A stretch of DNA of 64,000 nucleotides, from assembly GCA_016235595.1 (NCBI GenBank), contig JACRJX010000016.1, positions 299,002 to 363,001 on the forward strand. Direction: 5' to 3'. Origin of the DNA: Verrucomicrobiota bacterium (lineage in GTDB: Bacteria; Verrucomicrobiota; Verrucomicrobiia; CAIQCK01). A model generated the notes under the pieces. It did no database searches, had not been told where the DNA came from, and saw only the letters and a program-made list of their open reading frames with translations. Each line of letters starts with the position of its first letter. The first letter of the stretch is position 1. The translations under genes were made by a program, and so were the position numbers. This document shows, in pieces, positions 43,328 through 52,506 of the stretch.

Positions 43328-45289
43328 ATGAAGACACTCAACCTGCTGATCACCTGTCTGACTCTTGCAACTGTCCCTCTCGCACGCGCCGAAACAGGCG
43401 CGATCACCAACGCGCCACCGGCTGGCGCGGCTGCCGCCACGAAGATGAAAGAAGTCGTTGTCGTTGCCTCTCCCATCATTCAAAGCAATCGCACCGATCC
43501 GATCGGAGGCCAGGTCACTTCGGTGACGCAGCAGCAGGTTGAAGACCTCAATGCCCAGGATCTTCCGTCGGCGTTGCGCATGGTGCCGGGGGTCGTCGTG
43601 TCCCGTTTCAATCCCATCGGCAGCTTTGGCGGTGGCGAAGGCGGCGCCATCTTCATCCGCGGCCATGGTGGCTCGCGGCCCGGCGCGGAGATCGGGATGT
43701 TCGTGGACGGGGTTCCGAAGATGGCCAGCGTTTGGACGCATCCGCTGATGGACATGATGAACGTGGACATCGCAGACCGGATTGACGTTTACAAAGGCGC
43801 GCAGCCGGTGTTGTTTGGCAACGCCACGTATGGCGCGGTGAATATCGTACCCAAACGGATGGAGACCGAGGGTCATACGACGAGTCTTCAAACGGCCTAT
43901 GGTTCGTTCGACACGTGGGTGGAGGTGGCCGAGCACGGCGGCAAATCCGGTCCCCTTGACTATTACGTTGTCCAGAGTTTCAGGACTTCGGACGGCCACC
44001 GGGATAATGCCGACGGCCAGGTGCAGGATTACTTCGGACGCATCGGCTACGACATCAATGAACACTGGAACGTCGGGCTGCTGTTTGAGAGTTCGCTCAG
44101 CAGCGTTCAGGACCCCGGCACTGTGATTCCGCCTGTGAGGCGAAACGGTTGTTTCGATGTGACGGACTATTTCGGCATCGTCTCCGTCTCGAATTCCTAC
44201 GAGGCGGCAGAGGGTTACTTGAAGTTCTATTGGGACAAGGGTGCGATGGATTGGACGGGGCAATACAACTCGGCGACCGGGAAGAACGACAGCGACACAT
44301 TCACGCGCTATGACAACTACGGCATCAAGGCGCGGGAGACTTTTCGTTTGTGGGAGGGCGGCGAGATTCTGGGCGGTTGCGACTTGGATTACCTGAGTGG
44401 CAAAGCTCACACCGTGACGCCGCCCACCACGGTCACGGATTTCGGCCGCGAGACCTTCTGGATCGCGTCGCCGCATTTCGCCCTGAGCCACCAATTCGAC
44501 ATAGACGAAGACATTTACGTGAAACCCTCCACAGGATTGCGCTACATGGTTCACGACGAGTTCAGGGACGAGATGGCGCCTCAAGCCGGCGTTTTACTGC
44601 ACGTGAAGGACACGGAGTTCCATGCCAACTACGGGCGCGGTGTGAACTATCCGGGCATTTTTGTGGCGGGGGCGATGTTTCCGCGTGGCAAGAACTGGCA
44701 ACAACTGACGGCGGAAACGGTGGATCATTACGAGATCGGCGTGAGCCAGAACTTCAACAAGTTCGTCAAGCTTGACTGCAATCTTTTCCTGGACGAGAGC
44801 AGCGACCGGATTGTGTTTGCGCCGCCGTTTCCGTCGGTGGCTTGGAAGAACTTTGGCAGTTCCAAGACGAAGGGCGTGGAGAGCACCGTCACCGTCACTC
44901 CGATCAACGATCTGGCGCTCTTTGCAGGTTTCACCTACATGAACACCGACCCGACCGGCCTGCCATACAGTCCGTCGTGGAGCGCCAGCAGCGGCGTGAC
45001 CTACCGCTTCCTCAAGCATTTTCGCATCAGCCTGGACTCGGTCTTTGTGGATACACAATACGTGACCTCGTGGGCGCGCAACACGGCGTCCTCGGTCAGC
45101 ACGAGCCAGGTCGGTTCTTACATGCTTGTGAACGCCAGATTGAGTTATGACTTTCAGGTGCCGGCGTGGAAACTGGATGGACAAATCTTCGTGGCAGGTG
45201 AGAATCTGACGGATATCTATTATGAACAAAGAACAGGTTACCCGATGCCCGGCATCAACGGCATGGGCGGGTTCAAAGTCCGGTTCTGA
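43328..45289 (+). CDS. TonB-dependent receptor, probably for nickel or cobalt
   Basis: A 653-residue outer-membrane receptor with signal peptide MKTLNLLITCLTLATVPLARA. The TonB box region is MKEVVVVASP. The plug domain (about 45-170) has LPSALRMVPGVVVSR and IFIRGHGGSRPGAE, IGMFVDGVP; the barrel ends GGFKVRF. It heads an operon with a periplasmic FmdE-like protein and a CbiMQO transporter, and it carries the palindromic operator shared with tonB. Genomic context therefore suggests a Ni2+/Co2+ chelate ligand. B12 or an iron chelate is the alternative. Confidence 0.82.
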   Translation: MKTLNLLITCLTLATVPLARAETGAITNAPPAGAAAATKMKEVVVVASPIIQSNRTDPIGGQVTSVTQQQVEDLNAQDLPSALRMVPGVVVSRFNPIGSFGGGEGGAIFIRGHGGSRPGAEIGMFVDGVPKMASVWTHPLMDMMNVDIADRIDVYKGAQPVLFGNATYGAVNIVPKRMETEGHTTSLQTAYGSFDTWVEVAEHGGKSGPLDYYVVQSFRTSDGHRDNADGQVQDYFGRIGYDINEHWNVGLLFESSLSSVQDPGTVIPPVRRNGCFDVTDYFGIVSVSNSYEAAEGYLKFYWDKGAMDWTGQYNSATGKNDSDTFTRYDNYGIKARETFRLWEGGEILGGCDLDYLSGKAHTVTPPTTVTDFGRETFWIASPHFALSHQFDIDEDIYVKPSTGLRYMVHDEFRDEMAPQAGVLLHVKDTEFHANYGRGVNYPGIFVAGAMFPRGKNWQQLTAETVDHYEIGVSQNFNKFVKLDCNLFLDESSDRIVFAPPFPSVAWKNFGSSKTKGVESTVTVTPINDLALFAGFTYMNTDPTGLPYSPSWSASSGVTYRFLKHFRISLDSVFVDTQYVTSWARNTASSVSTSQVGSYMLVNARLSYDFQVPAWKLDGQIFVAGENLTDIYYEQRTGYPMPGINGMGGFKVRF

Positions 45290-45944
45290 CGGAAGGCGGC
45301 TGCGCGCGACTGCGGCGGCTTTGCTTCTGTTCACCATCGGCGCGATGGCGCATGACCACGGGCTCGATGCCCGGCCCGCCGTCGTGCTTGAGAGTTTCCC
45401 GACGCGGGCCGAACAGGTGCAGGCCGATGTGCGCCCGTGGCTGGAGAAGATCATGGCCGTCCATGGCTTGGAGGAATGGAAGGCAACGCTCCTGACGAAC
45501 GAACTGCACCGGCATCTCGGCACCTACTCAATCATCGGTGCAAAAATGGGCATCCGCGCCCGTGAGTTGCTGGGCGCGGAGTTCGATGAACTGCGCGTCG
45601 AGAGCCACGCGGGATTGAAACCGCCGCTGAGCTGCCTCAACGACGGCCTTCAGGTTTCGACCGGTGCCAGCCTCGGTCGCGGCACGATCACGGTTGCCGG
45701 GACGATGCCCGCCACGCCGGAAGCCGTGTTCATCCACGATGGAAAAGCGGTGCGACTACGGTTGAAGCAGGTCGTCGTGAACCGCATTCGCGCCGACATT
45801 GCCGCCGCGATCAAGCAGCACGGCAACTTGACGCCCGCCTATTTTGCCGCCATCCGCAAGCTCTCACTCCAGCACTGGGCCGAGTTGAAGCGGTCCGAGA
45901 TCTTTGAAGAGGCGGTCGAACCCAACGCGACAACGGGCAAATAA
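45222..45944 (+). CDS. Exported FmdE-like protein next to a metal transporter
   Basis: A 240-residue protein with an N-terminal hydrophobic segment ending AMA-HDH (cleavage near 43), so the mature protein probably begins with a His-Asp-His motif. The body matches the FmdE fold: H96-R-H98, then SCLNDGLQVSTGASLGRG with C138, which is the C-x2-D-x2-Q-x2-TG pattern. The Cys that normally follows HxHL is a Gly here. FmdE was named in tungsten formylmethanofuran dehydrogenase but occurs widely in metal contexts. The start overlaps the receptor gene by 68 bases; a later start is possible. Likely a periplasmic metal-handling protein, by context. Confidence 0.7.
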   Translation: MNKEQVTRCPASTAWAGSKSGSDGRRLRATAAALLLFTIGAMAHDHGLDARPAVVLESFPTRAEQVQADVRPWLEKIMAVHGLEEWKATLLTNELHRHLGTYSIIGAKMGIRARELLGAEFDELRVESHAGLKPPLSCLNDGLQVSTGASLGRGTITVAGTMPATPEAVFIHDGKAVRLRLKQVVVNRIRADIAAAIKQHGNLTPAYFAAIRKLSLQHWAELKRSEIFEEAVEPNATTGK

Positions 45945-45949
45945 CGACG

Positions 45950-46903
45950 ATGCACATCCCTGACGGATTTTTGGACGCGAAGACGGCGGCGACCGCCGGT
46001 GCTCTGGCGGCGGGCGGTCTGGCGCTGGCGCTGCGGCAGGTGCGGATACGGTTGCCGCGGCGGCGCGTGCCGTTGATGGGGCTGGCGGCGGCATTTGTGT
46101 TTGCGGCTCAGATGTTGAACTTCCCCGTCGCCGGCGGCACGTCGGGGCATCTGGTCGGCGGCGTGCTCGCGGCGGTGTTGCTGGGGCCGAGCGCGGCGGT
46201 GGTGGTGATGTCGGCGGTGTTGATTGTGCAGTGTTTCCTGTTCGCCGACGGCGGTGTGCTGGCGCTCGGCGCGAATATTTTCAATATGGCGATTGTTGGC
46301 GTCGTCATTGGCTATGGGATTTACCGCATAGTGCGACGGCTGTTCGCGGGCCTGCGCGGTTTGGTGATGGCGTCGGCATTCGCTGCGTGGTGCAGCACGG
46401 TGTTGGCGGCGATCAGTTGTACGGGCCAGCTTGCTTCTTCTGGCACGGTCGCGTGGTCGGTGGCATTTCCTGCGATGGCCAACATTCACATGCTTATCGG
46501 CCTGGGTGAGGCGCTTATTACGGCGCTCGTGGTGGTCGGCATCGCCCGCGCGCGGCCGGAACTGGTGGAGGAAGGCGCGCCGCCGCAACGCTACGGCGAG
46601 TTTGCAGCGTTCGGGCTGTTGGTCGCTCTGGGCCTTGCTTTGCTGGTCGCGCCGCAGGCGTCGTCATTTCCCGATGGCTTGGAGAAGGTCGCCGCGACAC
46701 TTGGGTTCGAGCACAAGGCTGCCGCCGCGCCGCTCGTGGTCGCGCCGATGGGCGATTACCAGATGCCGGGCGTGAAATCCGCCACATGGGCAACCGCATG
46801 GGCTGGCGCGATTGGGACGGTGGTTGTGTTTGCCTTGGCGTGGCTGCTGGCGCGCTCGCTGACGCCGAAATCAAAGGATGACGCGCCCGCTCCCCGCGGT
46901 TAA
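45950..46903 (+). CDS. cbiM: ECF metal transporter substrate subunit, CbiM/NikM with PDGLE domain
   Basis: A 317-residue membrane protein starting MHIPDGFLD: the N-terminal Met-His chelates the metal in this family. FPVAGGTSGHLVGG is the second signature with another ligand His. About residues 1-215 are the CbiM/NikM membrane domain. The C-terminal part has FPDGLEKVAATLG and PMGDYQMPG, a fused PDGLE (CbiN/NikN-like) domain with two hydrophobic segments. The family takes up Co2+ or Ni2+; sequence alone does not settle which. It follows the FmdE-like gene by 5 bases. Confidence 0.9.
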   Translation: MHIPDGFLDAKTAATAGALAAGGLALALRQVRIRLPRRRVPLMGLAAAFVFAAQMLNFPVAGGTSGHLVGGVLAAVLLGPSAAVVVMSAVLIVQCFLFADGGVLALGANIFNMAIVGVVIGYGIYRIVRRLFAGLRGLVMASAFAAWCSTVLAAISCTGQLASSGTVAWSVAFPAMANIHMLIGLGEALITALVVVGIARARPELVEEGAPPQRYGEFAAFGLLVALGLALLVAPQASSFPDGLEKVAATLGFEHKAAAAPLVVAPMGDYQMPGVKSATWATAWAGAIGTVVVFALAWLLARSLTPKSKDDAPAPRG

Positions 46904-46912
46904 GCTCCTGTC

Positions 46913-47524
46913 ATGCGTCTCGACCTCCTGGATCGTCACAGTCGTCTCGACAGCCCGGTTCATCGGCAACCGGCGGCTGCGAAACTCTTTGTGGCGGTTG
47001 CGTTGGTGTTGACCACGGTGCTGCTGCCGGTTTCACAGCCGGCGGGCTTTGCGATCGTGGCGGCGGCGTTGTTGGTTGTGGCCGCGCTGAGCCGGATTCC
47101 GCCGGTGTTTCTCGCGAAACGGTTATTACTGCTGGAACCGATTGCTCTTGGCGTGGCGGGACTGGCTGTGTTTCAACCGGACGGCTGGCGGGTGTTCGCC
47201 GTGGTCATGGTCAGAACCAATCTCTGTCTGTTGACGATGATCCTGTTGTCGAATACGACGCCTTTCGCCGGCCTGCTGAGCGTGCTTCAACGGCTGCGTG
47301 TGCCGTCGTTGTTGGTGACGACGCTTGCGCTGATGTATCGTTACTTGTTTGTGCTGGTGGACGAGGTCGGCCGCATGAGCCGCGCACGAGCCAGCCGGGC
47401 GTTTTCGGTCAGGCGGGGCATGGCGTGGTGGTCACAGGCTGGTATCGTTGGCCAGTTGTTCATCCGCTCGACGGAGAGGGCGGAGCGGATTTACGCGGCC
47501 ATGTGCGCAAGGGGGTGGCAATGA
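46913..47524 (+). CDS. cbiQ: ECF transporter transmembrane subunit, CbiQ/NikQ
   Basis: A 203-residue membrane protein with about five segments. MYRYLFVLVDEVGRMSRARASR carries the conserved coupling-helix motif (A-R-x-S/A-R type) that contacts the ATPase, and ERAERIYAAMCARGW is the second coupling motif with the ARG triplet. It is the energy-coupling T component. It lies 9 bases after cbiM and its stop overlaps the cbiO start. Confidence 0.9.
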   Translation: MRLDLLDRHSRLDSPVHRQPAAAKLFVAVALVLTTVLLPVSQPAGFAIVAAALLVVAALSRIPPVFLAKRLLLLEPIALGVAGLAVFQPDGWRVFAVVMVRTNLCLLTMILLSNTTPFAGLLSVLQRLRVPSLLVTTLALMYRYLFVLVDEVGRMSRARASRAFSVRRGMAWWSQAGIVGQLFIRSTERAERIYAAMCARGWQ

Positions 47525-48285
47525 CGCCTGCGCTCGAACTTCAGAACCTGTGCTTCCGTTATCCCGACGGCACGGAAGCGTTGTGCGGTGTCAGTTTTGC
47601 CATTGGCGAGGGCGAATGCGTCGGCCTGATCGGCCCGAACGGCGCGGGCAAGTCCACGCTGATGTTGCATCTCAACGGAATCCTTCCCGAACGGCTGAAC
47701 GGTGCGCCGTCGGTGTTCGTCAGTGGCCGGCCGCTGACGACGGAGAACCTCGCCGCCGTCCGGCGTGACGTTGGAATGCTGTTCCAGGAACCCGATGACC
47801 AGTTGTTCTGTCCGACGGTCTTCGAGGATGTGGCGTTTGGTCCGCAGCAGTTCGGCCTGGGCGGCGATGCTCTGGCGGCGCGCGTGAGCGACGCGCTGGC
47901 GCGCGCCGGCATCCGCGGTTACGAGAAGCGCCAGCCGCATCATCTCAGCCACGGCCAGAAACGGCGGGTGTGCCTTGCCGGCGTGCTGGCCTGCGAGCCG
48001 CGCGTGTTGGTGCTCGACGAACCGACCAGCGACCTCGATCCGCGCGGCAAGCGGGAATTGAAGGCCGTGCTGCGGCAGATTCCCGCGACCCAGTTGATTG
48101 CCACCCACGATTTGGAACTGGTGGTGGAGCTTTGTCCTCGCGTCATCGTGATGGACGAAGGCCGCGTGGTGGCCGACGGCCCCACGGTGACATTGCTCAG
48201 CGACGAGGCATTGATGCTGGCGCATGGCCTGGAGAAGCCCCATAGTCTCCAGCATCAACATCCGCACGGCTCGCGGCACACGTAA
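47521..48285 (+). CDS. cbiO: ECF transporter ATPase, CbiO/NikO
   Basis: A 254-residue ATPase. Walker A is GPNGAGKST, the Q-loop FQEPDDQLF, and Walker B VLVLDEPTSDLD. The signature is LSHGQKRRVCLA, with His in place of the usual Gly, a variation seen in CbiO/NikO. The C-terminus is His-rich (LQHQHPHGSRH), which may sense or store metal. It completes the Ni/Co ECF importer. Confidence 0.92.
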   Translation: MTPALELQNLCFRYPDGTEALCGVSFAIGEGECVGLIGPNGAGKSTLMLHLNGILPERLNGAPSVFVSGRPLTTENLAAVRRDVGMLFQEPDDQLFCPTVFEDVAFGPQQFGLGGDALAARVSDALARAGIRGYEKRQPHHLSHGQKRRVCLAGVLACEPRVLVLDEPTSDLDPRGKRELKAVLRQIPATQLIATHDLELVVELCPRVIVMDEGRVVADGPTVTLLSDEALMLAHGLEKPHSLQHQHPHGSRHT

Positions 48286-48342
48286 ACCACGGTGTTCCTC
48301 TCTTGCGCCGCTGGGCGGGCGGCTGATAGATTGCCCCGCCTT

Positions 48343-49701
48343 ATGTCTGATATTCGAGTTCGATTTGCGCCGTCGCCAACCGGGTTTCTCCACATCGGAG
48401 GAGCGCGGACGGCGCTGTTCAATTTTCTCTATGCCCGCCACACCGGCGGGACTTTCGTGCTTCGCATCGAAGACACTGACGAGACCCGTCATGTCGAGGA
48501 AGCGGTTCAGGTCATTCTGGATGGGCTGCGCTGGCTTGGCCTCGAATGGGACGAGGGGCCGGAGAAGGGCGGCGCGCACGGGCCGTATTTCCAGAGCCAA
48601 CGCAAGGATATCTACCGGCGCTACGTCCAGCGGTTGATCGAAAGCGGCGCGGCCTACGAGTTCGAGGACAAGGAAAAAGGCGGCACCGTCGTGAAGTTTC
48701 GCATGACGCGCGAGCCGATCACCGTCCCTGACCTCATTTGCGGCAACGTCACGCGCCCGCTCAACGACACCGAGATGGCCGACCCCGATTTTGTCATCGT
48801 CCGCCGCGACGGCGTGCCGGTGTTCCACCTCGTCAACGTCGTGGATGACATCGAGATGAAGATCACACATGTCATTCGCGGCGAGGACCATCTCTCCAAC
48901 ACGCCGAAGCATATCGCGCTCTACCGCGCGTTCGGCGCCGAGCCGCCCAAGTTCGCGCACATCCCGCTCATTCTGAACAGCGACGGCTCGAAGATGAGCA
49001 AGAGCGACAAGGGCGCGGCGCTGCACGAATACATGAACGCCGGCTATGTGCCCGAGGCGGTGCGGAACTTCCTGGCGCTGCTCGGCTGGTCGCCGAAAGG
49101 CGACGTGGAACTTCTCAGCCTTGCCGAAACGGTCGAGCGGTTCGACCTGGCGCAGGTGCAGCGCCACAACGCGCGCTTTGACCACAACAAGCTGCACTGG
49201 ATGCAGGGTCAATACATGCTCAAGGTGCCGGTGGAACGGTTCCTTGAAATGGCGCGCTCGTTCCTCGCGAAGACCGGCCTGACTACCGGCCAGCCGGACG
49301 ATTACGTCCTGCGCGTGCTCGGTCTCGTGAAGGAAAAGGTGAAACTGTTCAGCGAGTTGCCGGAGTGGACGACTTATTTCTTCCGGGACGATTTCACGAC
49401 CGACCGCGAGGTGATCGTGAAGACATTCGGCAGCGCGCCGCAGAGTTGGGAACTGCTGGAGAAACTGAGCAGCCGCTACGCCAGTCTCGGCGAGTGGACG
49501 CATCCGGCACTCGACGCCGCCCTGCGCGCGCTGGCGCAGGAGTCGGGCGTAAAAGCTGCCGCGCTCATTCACCCGTGCCGCGTTGCCGTCAGCGGCAAGG
49601 CGGGCGGACCGAGCCTGTTTCATCTGCTCGAAGTCCTCGGCCGCGACCGCGTGCTTGGCCGCCTCGCCACCGCCCGCGAGCGTCTGACACTGAACGACTG
49701 A
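48343..49701 (+). CDS. gltX: Glutamyl-tRNA synthetase
   Basis: A 452-residue class I synthetase. The HIGH motif is in PSPTGFLHIGGARTA, and KMSKS is in DGSKMSKSDKG. It charges tRNA-Glu (or also tRNA-Gln if an amidotransferase is present). The start MSDIRVRFAPSP at 48343 is fixed by the conserved N-terminus. A 710-residue reading on the opposite strand overlaps it but is a shadow. pgsA follows 17 bases later. Confidence 0.96.
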   Translation: MSDIRVRFAPSPTGFLHIGGARTALFNFLYARHTGGTFVLRIEDTDETRHVEEAVQVILDGLRWLGLEWDEGPEKGGAHGPYFQSQRKDIYRRYVQRLIESGAAYEFEDKEKGGTVVKFRMTREPITVPDLICGNVTRPLNDTEMADPDFVIVRRDGVPVFHLVNVVDDIEMKITHVIRGEDHLSNTPKHIALYRAFGAEPPKFAHIPLILNSDGSKMSKSDKGAALHEYMNAGYVPEAVRNFLALLGWSPKGDVELLSLAETVERFDLAQVQRHNARFDHNKLHWMQGQYMLKVPVERFLEMARSFLAKTGLTTGQPDDYVLRVLGLVKEKVKLFSELPEWTTYFFRDDFTTDREVIVKTFGSAPQSWELLEKLSSRYASLGEWTHPALDAALRALAQESGVKAAALIHPCRVAVSGKAGGPSLFHLLEVLGRDRVLGRLATARERLTLND

Positions 49702-49718
49702 TTACGATCCATCGTCAC

Positions 49719-50306
49719 ATGATCACACTTGCCACCAAAGTCACGATCCTGCGCATCCTGCTGGTACCCGTGTGCCTGTCACAGCTCGTCTACTACGCGG
49801 TCGGCTATGGGGACGGCGTGGCGAAGGAATGGCACCGGCTGATGGCGTTCTGGGTGTTCGTCGTGGCGTCGCTCAGTGACGCGGTGGATGGGTTCATTGC
49901 GCGACAGTTCAACCAGCAATCGCAACTGGGCCGCGTGCTCGATCCGATCGCAGATAAAATGCTTCTGATGACCGTGATCATTCTGCTGGCAGTCAATCCC
50001 GGCAATGCGTTCCCGAAATTGCCGCTATGGTTTCCGATCCTGGTCGTCAGCCGCGACGTGTTGCTTATGGCCGGCGCGTTGCTCATTCACATCATCATCG
50101 GCGAGGTCAAGGTCAAGCCGCGCATCGTCAGCAAGATTGCCACGCTGTTCCAGATGGTCACGCTCGGCTGCGTGATGCTGAAGATGGATCCTGCGGCCAT
50201 CGCCTGGCCACTTTACGCCGCCGCATTCTTCACCAGCGTCTCGCTCGTGTGGTATCTTTTCGACGGCGCGAAGCAATTCAATAGTGTCGTCAACCTGAAG
50301 GTTTAG
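49719..50306 (+). CDS. pgsA: CDP-diacylglycerol-glycerol-3-phosphate phosphatidyltransferase
   Basis: A 195-residue membrane enzyme. The CDP-alcohol transferase motif is visible as DAVDGFIARQ, then GRVLDPIADK, with the catalytic Asp. It makes phosphatidylglycerophosphate for phosphatidylglycerol synthesis. About six membrane segments are seen. It is spaced 17 bases after gltX and 9 before der, so the three are probably co-transcribed. Confidence 0.88.
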   Translation: MITLATKVTILRILLVPVCLSQLVYYAVGYGDGVAKEWHRLMAFWVFVVASLSDAVDGFIARQFNQQSQLGRVLDPIADKMLLMTVIILLAVNPGNAFPKLPLWFPILVVSRDVLLMAGALLIHIIIGEVKVKPRIVSKIATLFQMVTLGCVMLKMDPAAIAWPLYAAAFFTSVSLVWYLFDGAKQFNSVVNLKV

Positions 50307-50315
50307 TTTCAACCT

Positions 50316-51746
50316 ATGTTACCTGTTATCGCCATCGTCGGCCGGCCCAACGTCGGCAAAAGCGCCCTGTTCAACCGCATCGTCGGCAAACGCATTGCCA
50401 TCGTCCACGATGAGGCGGGCATCACTCGCGACCGGATTAGTGTGGACACCGAGTGGAACGGGGTGCCGTTCACGCTGCTCGATACCGGCGGCATCGGCCT
50501 CGTCAAGGGTGAACAGACCAGTGATGAGATCGTCACGGCCATGCGTCAACAGGCCCGGGTTGCCATTCAAGACGCCGCGCTGATCGTTCTCGTCGTGGAT
50601 TCCCGCGACGGCGTCGTCCCGCTCGATCACGAAGTGGTGCGCCAACTCCGCGAAAGCGGCAAGCTGATCTTCCTGGCCGTCAACAAGGTGGACTCGGAGA
50701 AGCAACAGAATCTCCTGGTGGATTTTCTCTCGCTCGGATTCAAAAAAGTTTTCCCGGTCAGCGCCATCCAGGGCTTCGGCGTTGATGAGATGCTGGATGA
50801 AGCCGTCAAGGTTTTGCCAGCCGATCTCTCGGAAGCCGGGGCGCAGACCCCAAAAGCCGAAGTGCCTCTCAAGATTGCCATCGTCGGCCGGCCCAACGTC
50901 GGCAAATCCTCGCTCGTCAACCGCCTCGTCCGCGCCGATCGCGTGATCGTCAGCGACACGCCGGGCACCACGCGCGACTCGGTGGACGTGCCGTTCAGCG
51001 TAGAGGTTGGCGGCGAGACGCGGCCCTATGTGCTCATTGACACCGCCGGCATCCGGCCGCGGAAGAAGGTGGACACCTCCGTCGAGTTCTTCAGCGTCCG
51101 TCGTGCCGAACTGAGCATCGAGCGATGCGATCTGGCCGTGCTCGTGTTGGACGCGACGTTCGGCGTCAGCGCGCAGGACAAGAAGATCGGCGGCAAGATT
51201 CTCGCCGCCAACAAAGGCTGTATTCTCGCCGTCAACAAATGGGACCTCATCGGCGAAAAGGTGCAGAAGGAATTCATCGAGCAACTCCATCATATCCTGT
51301 TCTTCCTCGACTTCGCGCAGGTAGTGTTTGTCTCTGCCAAGACCGGCCAGGGCCTCAGCCGGCTGATCTCCGCTGTTCATTCGGTGGACCACCAACTCAG
51401 CCAGTCCATTACCACTGGCCTGCTGAACCGCAACATGGCCGACGCGATCTCCGCGCGTCATCCGCCCGCCAGGTCCGGCCACCGGCTGAAATTCTTCTAC
51501 GCGACGCAGGTCGGCACGCGCCCGCCGCACCTCCTGTTGTTCGTCAACCGGCCGGATTTGTTCACGAGTTCGTATCGGAAGTATCTCAGTGACCGGTTGC
51601 GCGCCGCGTTCGGGTTTCAGGGCTGTCCGATCGTCATCAGCGCCCGCGCCCGCGAGCGCATCGAGCCGAAGAAGACGGAACAAAAAAACACCCCGCGCCG
51701 GCACCTGAAGCCTTGGGCGCAGGATCAACGCGGCAAGAAACGTTGA
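50316..51746 (+). CDS. der: Ribosome-assembly GTPase Der (EngA)
   Basis: A 476-residue protein with two tandem GTPase domains. The first has GRPNVGKSALFN and NKVD, the second GRPNVGKSSLVN, DTAG and NKWD. A KH-like domain and a basic tail follow. Der acts in 50S subunit assembly and is essential in most bacteria. A long antisense reading over the same span is a composition artefact. Confidence 0.96.
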   Translation: MLPVIAIVGRPNVGKSALFNRIVGKRIAIVHDEAGITRDRISVDTEWNGVPFTLLDTGGIGLVKGEQTSDEIVTAMRQQARVAIQDAALIVLVVDSRDGVVPLDHEVVRQLRESGKLIFLAVNKVDSEKQQNLLVDFLSLGFKKVFPVSAIQGFGVDEMLDEAVKVLPADLSEAGAQTPKAEVPLKIAIVGRPNVGKSSLVNRLVRADRVIVSDTPGTTRDSVDVPFSVEVGGETRPYVLIDTAGIRPRKKVDTSVEFFSVRRAELSIERCDLAVLVLDATFGVSAQDKKIGGKILAANKGCILAVNKWDLIGEKVQKEFIEQLHHILFFLDFAQVVFVSAKTGQGLSRLISAVHSVDHQLSQSITTGLLNRNMADAISARHPPARSGHRLKFFYATQVGTRPPHLLLFVNRPDLFTSSYRKYLSDRLRAAFGFQGCPIVISARARERIEPKKTEQKNTPRRHLKPWAQDQRGKKR

Positions 51747-51794
51747 TGTCAGTTGCTTGACTTGGCGGCGCTTCTTGGCAAGCTGAGCGCCACC

Positions 51795-52490
51795 ATGAGT
51801 CTGGCTCATCTTCGTGTGCCGCTGATCCTCGCGGTCTCCGCGTTCGTTTACTTCGAAAATCGCGCTGCATCTGCCGTGGACAACACGCCTCCGCCGGGTT
51901 TCGTCGCGCTGTTCAATGGCGCCGACCTCGACGGATGGAAGGGGTTGCTTGCGTCGCCGAACGACAATCCCGCCAAACGCAACGCGCTCTCAGTCGAGGA
52001 ACGCGAACGATTGCAGGAGCAAGCTGATGAGAACATGCGCGCGCACTGGAGGGTCGAGAATGGCGCGCTGGTGTTCGACGGCAAGGGACGGAGTCTTTGC
52101 ACGGCGAAGGATTACGGCGACTTCGAGATGTTCGTGGACTGGAAGATCCTGCCGAAAGGCGACAGCGGCATCTATCTGCGAGGTTCGCCGCAGGTGCAGA
52201 TTTGGGAACACACCGTCGGCTCCGGCGGGCTATACAACAACAAGGTCAACCCCAGCAATCCGCTGAAGAAGGCCGACAAGCCCGTGGGCGAGTGGAATAC
52301 GTTCCGCATCCGTATGGTGGGCGACAAGGTCAGTGTCTGGCTCAACGGCGAGCTGGTGACGGACAACGTGACGATGGAGAATTATTGGGAACGCAAGAAA
52401 GGCATGTATCCCACCGGCCAGATCGAGCTGCAAAACCACGGGAACACTCTTTGGTTCAAGAACATCTACATCCGGGAGATACCCCGATGA
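51795..52490 (+). CDS. Secreted DUF1080 (3-keto-disaccharide hydrolase-like) protein
   Basis: A 231-residue protein. MSLAHLRVPLILAVSAFVYF leads into a signal peptide. The DUF1080 jelly roll is clear: FVALFNGADLDGWKG, DYGDFEMFVDWKI, DSGIYLRG and GQIELQNHG. Some members hydrolyse 3-keto-glycosides made by Gfo/Idh/MocA oxidoreductases. An exported oxidoreductase follows two genes on in the same direction, which supports a joint role. Confidence 0.88.
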   Translation: MSLAHLRVPLILAVSAFVYFENRAASAVDNTPPPGFVALFNGADLDGWKGLLASPNDNPAKRNALSVEERERLQEQADENMRAHWRVENGALVFDGKGRSLCTAKDYGDFEMFVDWKILPKGDSGIYLRGSPQVQIWEHTVGSGGLYNNKVNPSNPLKKADKPVGEWNTFRIRMVGDKVSVWLNGELVTDNVTMENYWERKKGMYPTGQIELQNHGNTLWFKNIYIREIPR

Positions 52491-52506
52491 AGAAGGGTCG
52501 AAGAGA

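Noticed and set aside
47120..47150. A third TATTAC palindrome in cbiQ
   Set aside because: TATTAC occurs inside coding sequence without a GTAATA partner at 14 bases.
47491..49623. 710-codon open frame on the minus strand over cbiO and gltX
   Set aside because: It is antisense to two well-recognised genes and has no recognisable domain. GC-rich codon use opens such shadow frames.
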